Source: Rhinopithecus roxellana | Lineage: Eukaryota > Chordata > Mammalia > Primates > Cercopithecidae | NCBI RefSeq assembly: GCF_007565055.1 | Contig: NC_044552.1 | Location: forward strand, 149,873,859-149,937,858 | Direction of reading: 5' to 3' | Length of the DNA: 64,000 nt | In this document: in pieces, positions 47,372 to 59,200 of the stretch | Numbering within the stretch: the stretch's first letter is position 1 | Layout: every line of letters starts with the position of its first letter | Notes under the pieces: generated by a model | What the model was told of the DNA's origin: nothing | Databases searched by the model: none | What the model saw: the letters and a program-made list of their open reading frames with translations, nothing else | Made by a program: the position numbers and the translations under genes

Positions 47372-47696
47372 AGGAAGCGTGTGGCCGCCCAGGGATTTCA
47401 GAGGGAATGAGGATTCCAGCATGTGTGCATGGCCCTGTGTGCATACCTGGTCAGGAAGCATATGGTCGCCCAGGGATTTTAGAGGCAACGAGAATTCCAG
47501 CATGTGTGCGTGGCCCTATGTGCATACCTGGTCAGGAACTGTGTGGCCACCCTGGGATTTCAGAAGGAACTAAGATTCCAGCATGTGTGTGTGGCCCTGT
47601 GTGCATACCTGGTCAGGAAGTGTGTGGCTGCCCTGGGATTTCAGAAGGAACGAAGCTTCCAGCCTGTGTGCGTGGCCCTGTGTGCATACCTGGTCC
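47372..47696. repeat. 81-bp minisatellite, four copies
   Basis: GTGCATACCTGGTCAGGAA with GGGATTTYAG recurs at exactly 81-bp spacing (GGATTT anchors at 47393, 47474, 47555 and 47636). The unit is 27 codons, so one plus frame reads a repeated VALCAYLV/GFQ peptide. There is no start context or homolog that I recognise. Confidence 0.95.
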
Positions 47697-48394
47697 TCCA
47701 ACACCTGACTCTCACCTGCTTTGTCTGGCTGTTTGGTCAGCCCAACCAGAGCACAGGCCCTCTCAGTGGAAGGACTGGGAAGGTGAGGGCAGACATGGAC
47801 AAAGCGTCTTGTACCCTCCCAGAGGGTGGGCAGGGCCTCCTCCCTTTACAAACTACAGAGAAAATGTCAGCTTTCTACTTAGGAAAGCCCCGCTCGATGG
47901 GGACAGGAGACTCTAAATCCCCTCACCCTGGAATCAAGGGCAAGCCCCATGCGCTTGGCAGGAGGGAGCAGCCTCGTTGGTCTGGGTTCTGTATCCCATA
48001 GTGAGCGCAGTCCCTTGGGCACATGGACTGGGTGTGTGGGAGCCTGAGCTCTGGATAGACAGGTTTGCTTTTTCCTGTAGGGCTAATGGTAGGAACCTCT
48101 GTTTGACCAGACCCGTGATGCCGGCTTGTGTGTTGTGTTGTTTGGCAGGATTCCCCCCGTAGCTTGTCAGGCAGGGCTGGCTTGTGGGGAGCTTTGCAAC
48201 TGCAGTTGATGGGAGTTGCGGAGTGCCCACTCCTTAGAAGAGCCAGGGAGGCAGGAGGCACTTCCATCACTCAGACGGGGCCTCCAGAGATAGGACAGCT
48301 TCCCCTCCTGGGAGAGCTAGAACCCACTCAGGAGGCTGTGAGATCGGGGGCCACTCACTGGTCCCCCACAGCGGCCATGCCCTGCAACGACGCG
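47697..48394. other. intergenic sequence, no gene seen
   Basis: Unique DNA between two tandem-repeat regions. Confidence 0.5.
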
Positions 48395-49712
48395 TGTGTA
48401 TGTGAGACAACATGGGGTGTAGAGTGTGTATGGTGTGTGCATTATGTGTATCTGTGGTGTGTGCATATGGTGTGTGCGTGGTGTGGTATACATGCTGTGT
48501 GTGGGGTATGTAGTGTGTGTGCATGGTGTGCATATTACGTGTATTTACAGTGTGGTGTATATGGTGTGTGTAGTGTGTGTGGTGTAGCTTATATGTTGTG
48601 TGAGAGGAGTGTGGCATGTGTGTGGCGTGTGTATTATGTATGTGTGGTGTGATGTATATGATATGTATGGGGGTGTGTGTGTGGTGTGTATATGATGTGT
48701 GTGAGGAGTGTGACGTGTGGAGTTGTGTATTATGTTTGTGGTGTGTGTATATGTTGTGTGTTGTGTGTGGTGCATGGTGTGTGTGTGGTATGATGTGTAT
48801 GCTGTGTGTGGTGTGTGTATATGATGTGTGGGGTGTGGTGCATTATGTGTATATGGTGTGTGTATGGTGTGCTGTGTGTGGTGTGGTGTGTATGTGCATG
48901 TGTGGTGTGTGTATATGGTGTGTGGGGTGTGGTGTATTTTGTATATATGGTGTGTGTGTGTGTATAGTATGGTGTGTGTGTGTGGTGTGTGTATATGGTG
49001 TGTGCCTAGTATGGGGTATTATGTGTATATGTGTGTGTGGTGTACGTGTGTGGGGGGCATGTGTATGGTGTGTGCATGGTGTGGTGTGTGTATATGGTGT
49101 GTGTGTGGTGTGTATATGGTGTGTACGGTGTACGTGTGTGTGGTGTGTATAATGATGTGTGGGGTATGGTGTATTATGTATATATGGTGTGTGTGTGTAT
49201 AGTATGGTGTGTATGTGTGGTGTGTGTATATAGGGTGTGAGGTGTGTCTATGGTGTGTGTGGTGTACATGTGTCTGTGGTGTGTGTATATGGTGTGTGGG
49301 GTGTGGTGTATTACATATATATGGGGGGTGTGTGTGTGTGTCTGTATGGTATGATGTGTGTGTGGTGTGTGTATATGGTGTGTGTGGTGTGTATATGGTG
49401 TATGTATATAATGTGTGGGGTGTGGTGTATTATGTATGTATGGTGTGTGTGTGTATGGCATGGTGTGTGTGTGGTGTGTGTATATGGTGTGTGTGTGGTG
49501 TGTATATGGTGTGTGTGGTATACGTGTGTGTGGTGTGTGTATATGATGTGTGGTATGTGGTCTATTATGTATATACAGTGTGTGTGTATGGTATGGTGTG
49601 TGTATATGGTGTGTGTGTGGTGTGTCTATGGTGTGTGTGGTGTACATGTGTGTGGTGTGTGTATATGGTGTGTGCGTGGTGTCGTGTGTGTACATGGTGT
49701 GTGTGTGTGATC
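48395..49712. repeat. 1.3-kb TG-rich alternating purine-pyrimidine minisatellite
   Basis: Almost the whole stretch is built from GTGTGTATATGGTGTGTG-like blocks, with very little C on the plus strand. Longer, looser periods are visible (for example GGGGTGTGGTGTATTATG repeating every 90-150 bases). All long frames here (Cys/Val/Tyr/Trp on plus, His/Thr/Pro on minus) are low-complexity artefacts. Confidence 0.97.
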
Positions 49713-50999
49713 CTGTAGTGTGCTAAGCAGAGCGGCCAGCCCCAGGATGCGGTGACCGCTTCTCTTCGGGTCCAGGAGGGCGGGTCCTGCGACTGCCCCA
49801 GTGAAGCTGCCCACGGAGCCAGCCGTGACCCCCAGCACAGTCCTGAGCTCAGCACAGTCACTCCCCTCCTTCCTGAGATGAAAACTAGCATGGCTGCTCT
49901 TTTATTTAAGGAACTCCAGGAGGAAATCCCTGGAAATGTCCTTTTTGTTGTGCTGGAAATGCAAATATTCTCCCTGGAAGTGGATCTGTTCTTCAGAGCA
50001 GAGGGGATTTCGTGGGGATTTCGTAGTTGCCGGGTGAGATACCCCAAGGAGAGACAGACGGGAGGAGCGATGGGATCCCTCGAATCCTCCCCAAATCCTT
50101 CTGCTCCTGGTGCCACCCCAACCAAGTACGGGGCGCCTGCAGCCCTCTACTCAGCACAGAGGGGCCCAGAGTGGCCTGGAGTTCCCGCGGCGTTGGCTTT
50201 CTGCAAATTATTTCTATTGTAGAATTATTGCCCATTTCCCAACATATTTGCTCTTATGCTGAGGCATGTGTGGGCTCTGCCAGTCACCGATTCTTGCCTA
50301 CTAAGGTTCCCGGTGGCATCGGTGAGTGCCTGGCCCTGGCCAGTCATCGGGGTTACCTGGCATCTAAGAACCGAGTGGCTTCACCTCCCATGTGGGTTGA
50401 AATGGAACAGATTCTAAAATAACTGATCCGAGCGTCTAGTCTTCAGCAGATTGACAGCAGAATGTGACCATGTGCCCCGTCAGTTCTGACACAGTGATGC
50501 GTGGGTTCCAGGCTCGGTCTGGCCTTGCAGTGACAAACAGCAGCTTTATGCAGGTTCCTGTTTCACCTCTAGACGGTGGAAGTGGAGTACCTGCTGCTCA
50601 CGCCCAGAAATTAGAGCTTGGTCCAAAAGCCTACCTCTCATTATGGTGTCAGGGAAACCCAGCAGGTGGTTTATGCTTTTCCGAGTAGAAAGAAGCCTAC
50701 GTCTTCCTTTCCCTGTGGGCTCCCGGGTGCTCTGTGGGGCCCGTGTTCTCTCCAAGCGTCCCCAGCATTAGGACTGAGCATCGGTTCCCTGGAACGCAGG
50801 CAAAGCCGGGCCATCTTTGGCCCATCTCAGCACAGCTCGGCCTTCGAAGCAACAAGTGGCAACAAGTCTGCCACTCCTGCGGGTGATTTACACCTTGACT
50901 CAAGTCCCTTAAAGAAATGCTGCAGAAGGGCTGCCTCCCTAGCACACTGCCTGCCTTTTGGGGTCCACCCCTCTGCTCCTCTTCTGTCTCAGCTCACGT

Positions 51000-51145
51000 G
51001 GCAACGGCTCCTCAAGTCCCAGATCCTGCACCCTCACCTCCCCAGATGCTACCCAAGTCCCCTCCTGTACCCTCCCTCACCTCCCCAGGGGCTCCTTGAA
51101 TCTCAGATCCTGCACCCTCCCTCACCTCCCCTGGTGTCACTCCAC
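51000..51145. repeat. degenerate C-rich tandem repeat (about 55-60 bp)
   Basis: CAGATCCTGCACCCTC and CTCACCTCCCC motifs occur two to three times, partly with a shorter variant (TCCTGTACCCTCCCTC). Confidence 0.75.
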
Positions 51146-51951
51146 ACAGTCTGTGCTGACCCCTCCACCCTTCCTAGTGTCAGCGAATTTAGACTTCCGG
51201 GGCTTCCTAAGTCCTCCTCTCTCCCCAGTACCCTGATGGATGCCACAGATGGCCCTGGACAGGCCGACACAGACCCCGGCTTAAAAGGTGGGGGTGGGGA
51301 GGGAGGACTGCATGGTAACTGTGTCCACTGACACTCACATGCTTAAGGCATAAAACAGATGGCCTGAGGAGTTGGCCCCTGAGTTCTTAAATAAGAGAAC
51401 AAGGGCACAGATAGAGCAATTTGTTAGGACAATGTTTTTCCTAGTGAGGGAAAACAGGACCCAAGGAAAAAGAATCACAGACCGTCACATGTGCTGCCAT
51501 AGGGCTGACAAGGCTCCCTCCAGGAGGCACAGCACAGGTGCCAGCGTGGACACGGCTCTGGCTTCTCAGGACTGCAACCTGCTGCCCACAGCCTGCCAGG
51601 GAGAAGTGGCAACGAGGGAGGCCTGGCACAAAACACCTCGCTGGTGTCCCTGGATCTGCGGTCACGGCTGGTTGTGCGGGTCCTTCCCTACTGTACTGTT
51701 AGCTGTAATTGGCTCTGAGCTGCCACTTTCCTGCCCCATACCAGCAACTCCTCATGTGCCCTCTAACCCTCATGTCCTCCCTAACCCATCACTCTAGTAT
51801 TTGTCCACATGATTGACAAACCTCTCCTCCTCAAGTGCTTCCTGAGAGCCCAGCACATCCCGGGGACCCAGCACATCCTGGGGACCCTCTCCCAAGGCCC
51901 TCCTGGGAGACCCAGCTCTCCTTTCCTGTATCACAGTCACCAGAGGGGCTG

Positions 51952-52080
51952 GGGGTCCCTCACCCTCCTTGGGCTTGGGTCCCTCTCACTGTCCCTGGGG
52001 CTGGGGTCTCTGTCACCGTCTTCAGGGCTGGGGTCTCTCTCACCATACTTGGGGCTGGGGTCTCCCTCACCGTCCTTGAA
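51952..52080. repeat. 30-bp minisatellite, four to five copies
   Basis: GGGGCTGGGGTCTCYSTCACC-like units with a 30-bp period. One plus frame reads a ten-residue Leu/Gly/Ser repeat, which I treat as a by-product. Confidence 0.9.
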
Positions 52081-52504
52081 ACCTCCATCAGCTCCACCTC
52101 CCCCCTTCTCTTCACGTGTCCCCAGGCAAACCCCTTAAAACTTGTGTCATTTTCACAGCCACGTTTCCTCCCTCCCATTCACTCTTTGGTTTTGCCTTTG
52201 TTTAATGAGTTTTAACCAAATAAGCTACGCATAAACATCGTGACTCTACCACTAGAAATGGCTTCAAGCGTGGCCAGGAGACCAGGAATCCAGCACCTTG
52301 TCATCCCACATAAGAAGTGCTTGGACCCTGTGGGTCCTTCTGGAGGGACCCCCCTCTCTCCCCACCCCCAGTCCTGGCTGCTGCCCTCAACTTCCCATTG
52401 ATCTTCTTATTGCTCTTCCCCAGCCCAAGCCCTGCCCTTCTAGGCCGAGGACTGGACACTCCCGTCGGCCACGCACACATCTGTTGATCAGCATTTCCCG
52501 CACT

Positions 52505-53990
52505 TGTAAATTTGGTCTTTTCATGTTCGACATTCTGGTGTCTCCTTTTGGTTTTAACTTGTGTTTCCCTAATGACTGCTGACCATGTGACCACCTCTCT
52601 CGTGCTGTGTCTGCTCAGGTTCTCTGCTGAGATTTTCTTTTGGTTCGTCTTCTTACCAGTTTGCAGGAAATCTTGTTACATTCTCGTGTGTGGGTATTTA
52701 TTGAATGCATGCATTGCAAGTTGCCTTCACCATGTGGAGCTTGCCTTTTCCTCTCCTAATGGTGTATTTTGCTGAACAAAAATTATTAATTTTTCATAAA
52801 GTTCCTTTTTTTCAAACTTATTTTTGATTAGTACTTTCTTGATTCCATTTAAAAAATATTTGCCGAATACTTTCACACTATTGGTGGGAACGTAAATTAG
52901 TTCAACCATTGTGGAAGACAGTGTGGCAATTCTTCAGAGACCTAGAACCAGAAATACCATTTGACCAAAGAAATCCCGTTACTTGGTATATACCCAAAGG
53001 AATATAAATCATTCTATTATAAAGATGCATGCAAATATATGGTAATTGCAGCACTATTCACAATAGCAAAGGCATGGAATCAACCCAAATGCCCATCAGT
53101 GATAGACTGGATAAAGAAAATGTGGTACATATACTCTATGGAATACTATGCAGCCATAAAAAGGAATGAGATCATGTCCTTTGCAAGGACAGGGTGGAGC
53201 TGGAAGCCATCATCCTTAACAAACTAATACAGGAGCAAAAACCAGACACCGCATGTTCTACTTTTTAAGTAGGAGCTGAACAGTGAGAACACGTGGACAC
53301 AGGGAGGGGAACATCCTACTCTGAGGCCTGTCAGAGGGGACAGAGGGAGGGAGAGCATCAGGAAAAACAGCTAATGGATGTTGGGCTTAAAATCTAGGTG
53401 GGGTGATAGGTGCATCAAACCACCATGGCACATGTTTACCTATGTAACAAACCTCCACATTCAGCACCTGTCCCCGGAACTTAAAATAAAATAAAAAATA
53501 ATTTTTAAAAATATTTGCCTGCCCATCTTGAAGACAGGCCTGTGTTTTCTTCCTGATTCTTTAGTGTTTTACCCTCCACATTTAGATCTTCAATCTGCCT
53601 GAAATCAACTTTCGGAATGGTGGTTTGAGGCCAAAGAAAATATTTGCTTTTCCCCTAAAAATACACAATGGATCTAGCCCCAGTGTTTTTGAAACGGTCT
53701 TTCCCTCAGTATGTTGCAGTGATCACTTTGTCATACATTAGGGGATGTGGGGGGTCTGTTTCTGAAGCCCTGGTCTTCTAGCCTGCATCATGGAAGAGTC
53801 TGACTTCCAACCTTGTTATCTAAGATCATTTATTGTCTGTAACAGGCCCTGTACCTTTCAACATACTTCTTAAAATCTTGGAGTCACCATGTCAATTTTA
53901 ACACATGTGTCCCTCTCCCTGCCCCCTCCAAAAACTATCACTTGTGGATTCTTTGGAGGGATTCCATTGAATCTGAAGGTCTGTTTCTGG
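52505..53990 (-). mobile_element. ancient antisense L1, interrupted by a younger L1
   Basis: Both flanks of the 52865-53506 insertion carry reversed L1 phrases (GGTTTTAACTTGTGTTTCCC on the left, ATCTGCCTGAAATCAACTTTC and GATTCCATTGAATCTGAAGG on the right). Edges are approximate. Confidence 0.6.
52865..53506 (+). mobile_element. 5'-truncated L1 (primate-age) with target-site duplication
   Basis: Sense L1 3' end of about 640 bp. It carries the tail of ORF2 in a broken frame (peptides IPLLGIYPKEYKSFYYKDAC and WIKKMWYIYSMEYYAAIK), then the 3' UTR with CTATGTAACAAACCTCCACA and an AATAAAATAAAAAATA tail. A 13-bp duplication AAAAATATTTGCC is exact at 52852-52864 and 53507-53519. ORF2 here is a fragment and cannot support transposition. 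Confidence 0.95.
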
Positions 53991-56900
53991 AGAATTGGCC
54001 CTGTCAGGCAGTTGAGGGTCCATTTCTGGAGAACTGGTCCTGTCAAGTGGGTGAGCATCCCGCAGCAGCAGCAGCTAGGCTGGGTGCACACACTTCCAGA
54101 GATGTGCCCGGCCTGGACACGAGAACACGTGTGGTTTTATCATTTATTGCACACCCTGTGCACAAGGAAGATGGCATGCTGCAAGCTCTTTGTCTCTGGT
54201 CCCACAAGACAACACTCAACCAGAGGCCCCATTGTGACCAAAACCAGGTGAGTTGCTTGCCGCATGCAGAGTTCAATCAACAAGAGTGAGTTCTGATACA
54301 AAAACAGTGAATTTATTCTGAAGCCATAACTTGGGGAAGGGGCACAAGATGTCCTGCCTTTAAATGTGCTGCTTCACCTTTGCAGCAGAAAGCGAACTCT
54401 TTTTCAAGGCAAGGGCAGGGGCCCTCTGCTAGCCTGGTGCCTTATCTACCAGACATCTGAGGTGGCACCTTCCTGGTGCCTTGGGCAGAAATAAGTTGTA
54501 AAAGTGGCCAAACGGGCATGCTTTCTTGATGCCTTCCTGGTGGAGGAAAGTCCGGGGCAGCTCGCTGGAGGGTATGCTTTTCTCTGCAAATCCGGAGAGA
54601 TCTGTCTGGGTGCACAGGGTTAGAAGAACTTGCCTGCGGGGAATGTCTGGTGAGGAGGAGCTGAAAGGCTAGGTTTGCATTTCTGAAGGGCTTAGTGGGA
54701 AGTGAGCAACCAAGGAAAAGAAGAGAGAGAGGGAAAAAAATAATAAACCACCTATTAGAGAAAGGGGGATACTCGGTTACCCCATGACTGCAAGAGGAGT
54801 CAGAGGCTCTGCTGTCGGGAAGTCCCCCCATTCTCCAGCAGCGGATTGGAAGCCTGTAGCTGTCCCCTGCGGGGGTGAGGTGGAGACTCCCACCCTCATT
54901 AAAAGCAGGAGGCTGCTCCTCCCACAATCTCCAAGGGTCACAGGCCACTCGCTAAGACCAGCCAGACAGCAGCAAGCCTGACATGTGGCCGGTGTGGGTT
55001 CCTGCAAGGGTGTCAGGTGCCGTGGCAGAGCCAGTCCCCTACAGAGACCCTTCTGCGCTGGTGAGCCTTCCAGCCTCTCCGTCTCACCTGTCCCCCACTC
55101 ACCGCGGTCTTCTAAAGTTTGCTGACAGAGGGTCAGTCCCCAGACACAAAACATCTTTAAGGTGCAACTCCTAACCCCATCAAGTCTCCAACAAACCATC
55201 ACTTCTGATCCGTGGAGAATGTTAAATCCTAGTACGGATTTGAACCCCCTTAGGTCGTGTCTATTCCAGGACAATGGAAAGAAGGGCGGGAAGGAGAGTG
55301 AAGGATGAATTCCAGGTGTAGCCATCCCATTGTCGAGTTTTCAGGCATCCACAACCACCAGCCCACATGCTTTTGCCTTTAGATTTGGGGCATTTGGGAA
55401 AGAGCCTTGCTCTTCTGATCTCCATCTCCTCTCAAACCACAGAGAGCAGGTGGGAGCGGAGTGCCGGGATGCACTGACCTGGGGTGCCACAGAGTCTCTG
55501 GTATATGATGGGGGTGGGGGGGGCCCCAGCATTTCCTTATGTGCCCACATGTTCCTCGCGGTGTCCAGCATTGTCTTGGGTCAACACCTTTCATGATCCA
55601 CGTGGGACAGTCGCAGCCAGAGCCCCTCCCATAACACGGAGCCTAAGCTCCCATCCCTGAGTTGAGGCAGCCACCTAGTGACGTCTCTAGCCCTGGTCTG
55701 CTGATGCCCGGGGAGTCTTCGTGTCAGGAAGGGAGAATTCTTCCAGAGTCACAGTTCTCTGCCTTCAGGCAAAAGGGACTGAGAAGGTAACAAAGCATAA
55801 AACGCAGTGTCAAGGTGCAGGAAAGCTTTGGGATTTAAAAGAGAGGGAGAATTGGAGGAAGGATGTGAGCCAGGGTGTCAGATCAGTGCCTCCCAGGAGG
55901 ACAGTCGCTCAGCCTGGGGCGTGGGCCAGGAACCTCGAGCTCCTCATCTGGCTCAGGTGGGCCCATCCCTAATCCCCTAATCAATCGGTGTTTGAAGAGA
56001 AAGACAGTTTTCCTGCATGGTGTCTTCCCAAATGCCTTCCATTCCACAGCACTTTGGTAAATGTGTTTAGCAATCCTCTCATCCAACCAGTATGTCAGGG
56101 CTCGGTGTACAGGGGCAGGGGCTGCCGGGAGTACGAGGAACCTTTTTACATGGCCTGTCATGTAGATTTTAAAAAATCACATGAGGTGGAACGTGCTATA
56201 TGGTTTCCAAAGACAAGTCCCAATGGCTGACCCTTTCAGAAGCTGGAGGTGGAGCTGTCAGGGCACCGGTGGTTAGGAGGCGAGGAGGGAAAGGAGGCCT
56301 CTTCTCCGACTGTCTGCATGTGCCACCAACAGCTGAGTCAGTCAAAATAGACAACACGCAGGGAAACAAAGGCAGGCCCACAGTTTTGCGACTGGCCAGA
56401 AGCCAGCGGTGGACTTTGGACAGCGTTATGTGTTCTGGGGCCTGTTTCATCACATTTTTTTTTCAGTTATCCCTCATGTTTTTAGGATTTTTTCCCTCCT
56501 TTACAGTATTCTAAGTGAGGAAGAATATTTGTGTTCTCTCTTGGTGGTTAATGCACACGTTTCAAGTAATTTACAACTTAAAATCCTGGAGGCTGGAGAG
56601 GGAAAGAGCTGAGGACAGGTGGGCTGCTGTGGGACAGGTGGGTGAGGGGCGTCTGCTCATGTGGGAGCCTTTAGGAGAATCCCAACAGCACCAACCTAAA
56701 GTGTCTGCATAATTAAATTAGTGACTTTAAAACCATTGGGGAATATATCGCTTATTACAGTTTTTTTCTCACTTTAACAGTTGTAGACTCCAACCCTCTT
56801 CTTAAGAAAGTTAGTTTGGCTTCTCTGTAATAATATTTAATATCCAAACCAGATAAATACAGTTTATAAATTTAATGGAAAATTTCACAACTTTATAAGT

Positions 56901-57703
56901 CTAAGGAACTTAAAGAATCACAAAGTAAAAAGCACTTGGATAATAAAAATGGAGTAAAACACAAATTTACATTTAATTATATTCACATCTAAAGAGAAAT
57001 ATTAGAAGGGAATAGGTAGGAAAAATACGTTTTTAAATATATTTTATTATTTTAAAAAATGCATATGCGGATTTAATTACAGCACTGTTCTCAAAGTGTG
57101 GCTTAGCAGAGCCTGGTCTTAGATCCTGGGAGGATGCTCAGGTCCCACAGATTGTTTCTAACAGGGAGATGGCGGGTGGGGGGCGGAGGAGGAGGTTCAG
57201 CTATTCTGAAGCTAAACATACACCTGTTTGGGAATAAGAGATGCAGAAAAACAAAAGCTTGTGTTGGGCTTTCTTTTTCACCTGGCAGTAATCATCTGCA
57301 GTAGCCCACAGAAAGGCATCAGGCCACAGACAGACTTGAGGCTCTATCCCGCCCGTCCCAATGCCCCAAGCACCTGCATCTGTTCTGTTCCACCCCGGCT
57401 CCTGCTGCCAGCCAAGCCCTGCGGTGGAGGCGTGGCCTCTGAAGGCACCAGGCTAAGGGGCTGGAAACCAGTGTCCAGTGCCCACTCTCTGCACCTCTCC
57501 TCAGCTTTTCAGGGGAGACCGTGCCCACAGCCCCACCTCGTTGGAAGCATTAGGCAGTTAGAAATCAGCCTTCGGGAAGGCTTCGTGGATTTCCTTCACG
57601 GAGAGAACCCAGGAGCCTGGCGCGCCTCCCCTCTGAGGCTGCGGGGGGCTTTGCATCTGAATTCCTTCTCCAGCGTGAGATAAACCGCCCGCTCTGTGCT
57701 ACT
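53990..57703. other. intergenic sequence, no gene seen
   Basis: Mixed unique DNA. A short duplication of about 41 bp (TTTCTGGAGAAYTGG twice, 53985-54045) is visible. From 56700 to 57070 the DNA is AT-rich. Frames such as 54777-55325 (minus, 182 codons) are unrecognised. Confidence 0.5.
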
Positions 57704-57718
57704 TGAAGGATACTTTTC

Positions 57719-57727
57719 TTTTTTCTT

Positions 57728-57758
<31 letters not shown>

Positions 57759-58066
57759 GAGACAGAGTCTTGCTCTGTCTGTCGCCCAGGCTGGAGTGCA
57801 GTGGCCGGATCTGAGTTCACTGCAAGCTCCGCCTCCCGGGTTCACGCCATTCTCCTGCCTCAGCCTCCCGAGTAGTTGGGACTACAGGCGCCCGCCACCT
57901 CGCCCGGCTAGTTTTTTTTTTTTTTTTTTTTTTTTTTTTGCATTTTTTAGTAGGGACGGGGTTTCACCGGGTTAGCCAGGATGGTCTCGATCTCCTGACC
58001 TCGTGATCCGCCCGTCTCGGCCTCCCAAAGTGCTGGGATTACAGGCTTGAGCCACCGCGCCCGGCC
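57719..58066 (-). mobile_element. AluYR-type Alu with expanded internal poly(T)
   Basis: Antisense Alu with Old World monkey diagnostic bases (GTGGCCGGATCTG, CACCTCGCCCGGCTAG, CCCGTCTCGGCC, CAGGCTTGAGCC). The middle A-rich linker is expanded to 28 T (57912-57939). A 15-bp exact duplication TGAAGGATACTTTTC lies at 57704-57718 and 58067-58081. Confidence 0.95.
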
Positions 58067-58564
58067 TGAAGGATACTTTTCAAAGTGAGGAACCCAAGGA
58101 CACGCGTCGTGGTGTCCTAATCCACCAAACACATTTGTCGGATGATTTTCCTTTTCATCTCACATCTCAAGGAACGCATATTTACAGCTCACGTACAGAG
58201 CTGAGCCTGAAATGCAGGCATCACCCTCATGAGGCTCAGGCCTGCTAAAATATTGACACTGCTTTGCACTTTGTTCATTGTAAGAAGTCTCTTTCTAGAA
58301 AATAATAAACTTTTACTTGCAAATTCAGAGAAAAGGGCACTTTGGGCTTTAAGATGCTGGTAAGTTTTAGCAGCAGAGGATGGATTTGCCCCAGTCTGGC
58401 GATTCCAGACTCTGTGGTCAGGAATCAGGAGGCCCTCCCTTCCTGCAAGGTGAGTCCCTCTGGGCCTGGGGGCCAGGACAGGGCGAAGTGACAGCCCATG
58501 TGACCGAGGACTCTGAGGAGAGCCCAGCAGAGCCCACGGCTGGTCTGAGCCCAGGCTAATTCTT
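58067..58564. other. intergenic spacer
   Basis: Unique sequence between Alus. No gene is seen. Confidence 0.5.
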
Positions 58565-58856
58565 TTGTTTTTTGAGACAGAGTCTCACTCTGTCGCCCAG
58601 GCTGGAGTGCAGTGGCACTATCTTGGCTCACTGCAACCTCCAACTCCCGAGTTCAAGCAATTCTCCTGCCTGAGCCTCCCGAGTAGCTGGGATTACAGGT
58701 GCCTGCCACCACGCCCAGCTAATTTTTTGTATGTTTAGTAGAGACACGGTTTCACCATGTTGGCCAGGCTGGTCTTGAACCCCTGACCTCAGGTGATCAG
58801 CCTGCCTCGGCCTCCCAAAGTTCTGGGATTACAGGCGTGAGCCACCATGCCTGGCC
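58565..58856 (-). mobile_element. Alu (AluS-like, antisense)
   Basis: From TTTTTTGAGACAGAGTCTC to CACCATGCCTGGCC, nearly full length. It sits immediately next to another antisense Alu, probably in or near that element's tail. Confidence 0.95.
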
Positions 58857-58874
58857 TCCGTTTCCTTTTTCTTA

Positions 58875-59186
58875 ATTTTTTTTTTTTCTTTTTTTTTTTT
58901 TGGAGACAGAGTCTCACTCTGTCACCCAGGCTGGAGTGCAGTGGCATGACATCGGTTCACTTCAACCTCCACCTCCCGGGTTCAAACAGTTCTCCTGACT
59001 CAGCCTCCTGAGTAGCTGGGACTACAGGCACCCACCACCATGCCTGACTAATTTTTGTATTTTTAGTAGAGACGTGGTTTCACCATGTTGGCCAGGCTGG
59101 TCTTGAACTCCTGACCTCAGGTGATCCGGCTGTGCCTGGGCCTCCCAGAATGCTAGGATTACAGGCATGAGCCACCGCGCCTGGCC
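58875..59186 (-). mobile_element. Alu (AluS-like, antisense) with long T-rich end
   Basis: T-rich end from about 58875, body from GGAGACAGAGTCTCACTC to CACCGCGCCTGGCC. The sequence after it (CCAGGTTAATTTTT, 59187-59200) resembles CCAGGCTAATTCTT at 58551-58564, which would be its duplication displaced by the neighbouring Alu. Confidence 0.95.
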
Positions 59187-59200
59187 CCAGGTTAATTTTT

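Larger units (their letters stand above)
49713..52500. other. intergenic sequence, no gene seen
   Basis: Contains two short tandem-repeat patches listed separately. A 237-codon plus frame at 50618-51331 is Pro/Ser-rich and unrecognised, and it overlaps one of them. Confidence 0.5.

Noticed and set aside
48616..49718. Long plus-strand Cys/Val/Tyr/Trp frames and minus-strand His/Thr/Pro frames in the TG-rich tract
   Set aside because: They are direct translations of a dinucleotide-like repeat that is open in several frames on both strands. There is no start context, domain or complexity.
50618..51331. 237-codon Pro/Ser-rich plus frame
   Set aside because: It overlaps a C-rich degenerate repeat and has no recognisable family. 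It probably stays open because of CT-rich composition.
52961..53227. 88-codon frame with reverse-transcriptase-like C-terminal peptide
   Set aside because: It is part of a 5'-truncated L1 with a broken ORF2, so it is annotated as the mobile element only.
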